Shown piece by piece: positions 61,701 to 64,000 of a DNA stretch of 64,000 bases. Every line of letters starts with the position of its first letter. Positions within the stretch are counted from its first letter, which is position 1. Position numbers and translations under genes: made by a program. The notes beneath the pieces are model-generated. The model made no database searches and was not told the DNA's origin. It saw only the letters and a list, made by a program, of their open reading frames with translations. Source of the DNA: Pseudomonas serboccidentalis (lineage in GTDB: Bacteria > Pseudomonadota > Gammaproteobacteria > Pseudomonadales > Pseudomonadaceae); the NCBI RefSeq assembly GCF_028830055.1, contig NZ_CP101655.1:5137137-5201136 (forward strand), in the 5' to 3' direction.

Positions 61701-62236
61701 CTGGGGGTGCCCGGCTTGGCTATGACGATGGTGTCGATGCCGGCCTCGGCAATGTCCTTGTCCACGCCGTCCTGAATGATCGGCGGATCGATGTACAGGT
61801 GCAGCTCGGAATGCCCCGGCACGCTGCCGTTTTCATCCGTGCCGGCGGGGAGTTCCAGTTTGACGTAGATTTTGACTGGCGGGTTAGAGAGTTCCGGGGC
61901 CTGATTGAGTCGCTTGACGCGGTATTGCAGCTCATAAGAGCCGGTCAGCAGTCGGCCGGGTGCCACATACAAGGTGATGCGCTGGCCGACATCATTGATA
62001 TCGATGGTGCGTTGATCAACTTGGTTTCCGTTGAGCAGCAGGAAGACCTCATCGCCTTGCCCCATGTTTGCCCATGGCACCAAGTAGACCTTCAAGCCCA
62101 GGTCCGGCGTCAGACCCCGCGCGGCGGCAAAGTTGATCCCCCACTCCCCGGAATCGAGGATCGGTTGGGTGCGGTCGGGGATTTCCAGTGGCAGCAAGGC
62201 CTTGGGGCTGGGGTCTCGGTGGGGTTGGGTGAGCAT
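58769..62236 (-). CDS. Large Ig-like repeat protein
   Basis: 1155 residues, no signal peptide. A unique N-terminal section of about 390 residues is followed by about four or five copies of a roughly 121-residue module. Units begin like LLAPIATDAEQGTLDPE, LEMVAPIVLGEQDGTLEPED and LELVAPTILQAEADGTTLQP, spaced about 365 bases apart. A bacterial Ig-like segment with SSDDTIASVDSTGRVRSTG and a non-repetitive C-terminus then follow. Such proteins are usually cell-surface or secreted adhesins, yet export here would need a non-Sec route. GGAG lies eight bases before the ATG at 62236. The last 400-500 bases are more AT-rich than the rest, so the C-terminus may have been exchanged. Confidence 0.7.
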   Translation of the reverse strand: MLTQPHRDPSPKALLPLEIPDRTQPILDSGEWGINFAAARGLTPDLGLKVYLVPWANMGQGDEVFLLLNGNQVDQRTIDINDVGQRITLYVAPGRLLTGSYELQYRVKRLNQAPELSNPPVKIYVKLELPAGTDENGSVPGHSELHLYIDPPIIQDGVDKDIAEAGIDTIVIAKPGTPSKPLYPNIAVGDHCKLSWGGWFVFSEPVTQQHIDDPEGHPLNIHVDKDTILNAGDTGPEGLAVVFEVHDIVDNRSADWSAEILIRVDTGNTRLGAAIVKEAINNVLNLDTLGDDSVTLQIYATEVDFKLGDVPVAIIRGTTLEGDPVAIEVRGEKLTNLPSVLELKLPNAAARLLAKTQAVFSYRVERSGSPDLQAKGRFVHIIGEAKRLLAPIATDAEQGTLDPELAFTAIMIPFDEVMKEGMAIVLRWVGTKLDLTTYDPELAWHFLKASDIAAKEPIPIIVEGNHLNAIKGGTLDLFYVLLAEVGDSILRRESIHHALLRVGEPLLEMVAPIVLGEQDGTLEPEDLPNGISRLTAPRASNPTKRGDELFYFWVGSVTGTTSDSIEITSFNADKDIVFPLNEAFVKAHIEPNRNGTITSWYEILRAATETTPERISYSNPLVFSVGAALELVAPTILQAEADGTTLQPIKAVDALTAVIPSEGVRPNDLLSVTWTGAAGTAAGGSHTTDPKPVSESGLSIELLVSVLAFNLGKTVTVTFTLTRDGKPIISPPLTLNVGTLPDSALNSPKFDDADANHVLDVAALDGKDANIRALIWALIAVGQQVWMTLEGHKADGMAHNLPLWTGGSHSVNTTWFSQGFWLRSVANSYLSALGDGSSLRIKFWVALDRSNQLANAVAFADQVYTIRALEVVRPTITLAEDSKGVEIPEAGFTVDTTVTLTGAASKGQKVQILDGDTPKGEATADPTSGIWTVTITGLSVGAHSFTAEALYGSNPVSAAHRLTVIELVIVDPSPLAITGLNLFTESPYFILSGTDARDTYADRPAQSGIAPFTYSSSDDTIASVDSTGRVRSTGNGSARITVTDHLGRTGGYNVICSGVAELIHDTTPVLDSQADSYILARGTRLPEPPYPHMEKFRFSPLAGEDYLFFIGRIKEGGQGRFVSGYMRYDNPSYQYWINAYWPLDNRRASVCYIKN
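59565..61083 (-). repeat. Tandem ~365-bp repeats encoding Ig-like modules
   Basis: Equivalent module starts fall near 61083, 60720, 60355, 59990 and 59630 in the Ig-like gene, a constant spacing of about 365 bases. The protein copies share the L-x-x-P-x-x-x-x-A-(D/E)-x-x-x-L-x-P theme but are strongly diverged, so this is an old duplication. Confidence 0.6.
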
Positions 62237-62430
62237 GGCGGGCACTCCGGTCCAGAAGCTGAGGAACGACGGAGTGATTGAAGGCTAGAAGCAGATGCAC
62301 TGGCTACTGTCAGATCTGACAGGTGAAGGGGTGTTTCCGATGAACGGCAGAGTGTCTGCGTAAGAGCGAGCGGTGCGGCGAAGGCGGTGAGTGAGGTCGC
62401 TCAATATCGATTGCCAGAGTGCATTCGTCA

Positions 62431-62450
62431 GCGGGCTCGCTCCCACAGGG
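62431..62450. repeat. Single REP arm
   Basis: GCGGGCTCGCTCCCACAGGG, one arm of the TGTGGGAGCGAGC family, without an inverted partner nearby. It lies 23 bases from the hydrolase stop. Confidence 0.6.
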
Positions 62451-62473
62451 GGAGGTGGTTGACGTCAGTGATC

Positions 62474-63304
62474 TCAACCGCGAATGAAAGCCAACAAATC
62501 CGCATTGATCGTCGCCGCCTCTGTCGTCGGCATTCCGTGCGGGAACCCCGGGTACGACTTCAGTGTGCCATTTGGCAGCAGTTTCGCCGACAGAGGCCCC
62601 GAGTTCGCGTACGGCACAATCTGATCATCCTCGCCATGCATCACCAGCACCGGTACGGTGACGTTCTTCAGGTCTTCGGTGAAGTCGGTCTGCGAGAAGG
62701 CGACGATCCCGTCGTAATGCGCCTTGGCTCCGCCGATCATGCCCTGGCGCCACCAGTTGCCGATGATCCCTTCCGAAGGTTTGGCCCCCGACCGGTTGTA
62801 GCCATAGAAAGGACCGCTGGGTAGATCGCGATAGAACTGTGCGCGGTTGGCGGCCAGTTGCGCCTGCAAGTCATCGAACACCGATTTCGGCAAACCTTGA
62901 GGATTGCTCTCGGTCTTGACCATCAACGGCGGCACGGCGCTGATCAGCACGCCTTTGGCGACGTTGTCCTGACCGTGGCGGGCGATGTAATGGATGACCT
63001 CACCGCCACCGGTGGAGTGGCCGACATGCACGACATTCTTCAAACCCAGATGTTTGACCACCGCCAGCACATCGTCGGCGTAGTGATCCATGTCGTGCCC
63101 GTCCCAGACCTGACTCGACCGGCCGTGGCCCCGGCGATCATGGGCGACCACCCGAAAGCCTTGCCCGAGAAAGAACAGCATCTGCGCATCCCAGTCATCC
63201 GAGCTCAGCGGCCAGCCGTGGTGAAAGTGGATCACCGGCGCGTTTTTCGGGCCCCAGTCCTTGTAGAAAATCTCGACGCCGTCGTTGGTGGTGACAAATC
63301 CCAT
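62474..63304 (-). CDS. Alpha/beta hydrolase (non-heme haloperoxidase-like)
   Basis: 276 residues with the alpha/beta-hydrolase triad. Nucleophile Ser97 is in GHSTGGG, the acid Asp is in MHGEDDQIVP and the His is in YPGFPHGMPTT. An oxyanion region HFHHGWPLSSDDWD lies early. The layout matches the cofactor-free chloroperoxidase/esterase group (often called perhydrolase or non-heme chloroperoxidase); the physiological substrate is usually an ester. The start ATG at 63304 gives MGFVTTNDGVEIFYKDWG, typical of the family. It diverges from the iron-sulfur subunit gene; the intervening 250 bases have no gene. Confidence 0.9.
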   Translation of the reverse strand: MGFVTTNDGVEIFYKDWGPKNAPVIHFHHGWPLSSDDWDAQMLFFLGQGFRVVAHDRRGHGRSSQVWDGHDMDHYADDVLAVVKHLGLKNVVHVGHSTGGGEVIHYIARHGQDNVAKGVLISAVPPLMVKTESNPQGLPKSVFDDLQAQLAANRAQFYRDLPSGPFYGYNRSGAKPSEGIIGNWWRQGMIGGAKAHYDGIVAFSQTDFTEDLKNVTVPVLVMHGEDDQIVPYANSGPLSAKLLPNGTLKSYPGFPHGMPTTEAATINADLLAFIRG

Positions 63305-63554
63305 GTTCGCGACTCCTGACCAATATTAGGGTGACCGCGCTCGTCGCAGGCCGGTCGTGATGGCTCGGGTGAGCGCCGTTATCAGCCAGAGGATTAAAGT
63401 CGACATTTTTGCGTTGAGGCATGACCGGTGGTCGCCACGTCTGGCTTGCGGCGCAAATTAGGCTTTGCTGAAAGGGATAAGCCGAGGCGCGCACAGGCTT
63501 TGCCGGCCGTAGCGACGCCCCTTCAGAACACCGTGAGTCTGAGGAAAATCCCCG

Positions 63555-64000
63555 ATGCTGACCTTGAATATCAATGGCAAGGATCAGGACCTCGACGTAC
63601 CGGCAGACATGCCGTTGCTCTGGGTCCTGCGTGATATGGCGCACCTGACCGGTACCAAATTCGGCTGTGGCATGGCCCAGTGCGGCGCCTGCACGGTGCA
63701 CGTTGACGGCGCGCCACTGCGCGCCTGCATCACGCCTGCCACCGCCGTGGCCAACGGCCAGAAAATCCTCACCATCGAAGGCCTGTCCACCGACGGTTCG
63801 CACCCGGTGCAGCGGGCCTGGGCCGAACTCGATGTGGTGCAGTGCGGTTACTGCCAGTCGGGGCAGATCATGTCCGCCGCTGCGCTGCTGGCGAAAATCC
63901 CCAAGCCCACCGACAGCGATATCGATCAGGCGCTCTCCGGCAATATCTGTCGCTGCGGCACTTATCCGCGAATCCGTGCGGCTGTGAAGCGTGCGTCCGA
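63555..64000 (+). CDS. Two [2Fe-2S] subunit of a molybdenum hydroxylase (partial, cut by window end)
   Basis: The first 148 codons are present and the frame is open to the window edge. Plant-type [2Fe-2S] cysteines appear in [17 protein letters not shown] and LRACITP, and the second cluster in [10 protein letters not shown] and [14 protein letters not shown]. This is the small subunit of the xanthine oxidase superfamily, shaped like isoquinoline 1-oxidoreductase or aldehyde dehydrogenase IorA/CoxS types. The large molybdopterin subunit should follow outside the window. GAGG lies about ten bases before the ATG at 63555. Confidence 0.9.
   Translation, partial: MLTLNINGKDQDLDVPADMPLLWVLRDMAHLTGTKFGCGMAQCGACTVHVDGAPLRACITPATAVANGQKILTIEGLSTDGSHPVQRAWAELDVVQCGYCQSGQIMSAAALLAKIPKPTDSDIDQALSGNICRCGTYPRIRAAVKRAS

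Noticed and set aside
60179..62281. A 700-codon open frame on the + strand across the Ig-like gene
   Set aside because: Antisense shadow of the repeat protein; the minus-strand frame has a ribosome site and coherent repeat structure.

Overview
The window is a 64 kb chromosomal segment of a fluorescent Pseudomonas, most likely of the P. fluorescens group. The evidence is a GC-rich genome with typical Pseudomonas gene families (OprD porin, DUF1652, DUF6124-like, MiaE, RstA/RstB-like pair, BphO-BphP). There are also about seventeen intergenic REP-type palindromes of at least three sequence families. No rRNA, tRNA, CRISPR array, insertion sequence or prophage was recognised. Almost all of the DNA is ordinary protein-coding chromosome.

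Layout. 1-2.1 kb: a sulfide:quinone-oxidoreductase-like flavoprotein with a TauE/SafE exporter. 2.2-8.5 kb: a hexuronate module on the minus strand, made of uronate dehydrogenase, an SMP-30 lactonase, a three-part TRAP transporter and an OprD porin. The porin and the dehydrogenase promoter regions share a 20-bp operator-like palindrome. 8.8-11.6 kb: an EmrB/EmrA-like MFS-HlyD export pair. 11.7-12.9 kb: CopD-CopC. 13.0-21.6 kb: a reductive pyrimidine degradation cluster (RutR-like TetR, PreA, PreT, dihydropyrimidinase, NCS1 permease, ureidopropionase-type amidohydrolase). 21.7-25.4 kb: a DHH phosphoesterase, a triple-PAS LuxR-type regulator and small proteins. 25.6-31.2 kb: an SDR, an aminoglycoside-phosphotransferase-fold kinase, a D-2-hydroxyacid dehydrogenase, two exported proteins, a cysteine hydrolase preceded by a transcription-attenuator-like leader, and a tautomerase. 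31.4-31.9 kb: two tiny coiled-coil membrane proteins. 32.1-35.2 kb: an amino acid permease and a SulP transporter. 35.3-38.0 kb: acnB with a long structured leader. 38.4-42.8 kb: DUF1289, a universal stress protein, miaE and a two-component system.

42.9-47.3 kb: a compact alkylation-repair operon (ada, a PEP-mutase/isocitrate-lyase-like gene, an AlkA-like glycosylase) with GFA, VOC and LysE neighbours. 47.6-50.4 kb: bphO-bphP, a heme oxygenase feeding biliverdin to a red-light histidine kinase. 50.5-54.1 kb: a very large toxin- or effector-like protein ending in a Fic-like domain whose catalytic His is replaced by Gln. 54.4-58.5 kb: LysE, AraC, VOC, methyltransferase, DUF6124-like and GFA genes. 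58.8-62.2 kb: a large Ig-like repeat protein with an AT-richer 3' end. 62.5-64 kb: an alpha/beta hydrolase and the start of a two [2Fe-2S] subunit of a molybdenum hydroxylase, cut by the window edge.

The least ordinary items are the Fic-like protein with a degenerate motif, the leader peptide and terminator upstream of the cysteine hydrolase, the nested hairpins in the probable acnB 5' leader, the shared uronate operator, and the two tiny membrane proteins. All function calls come from reading the sequence; no database search was run.
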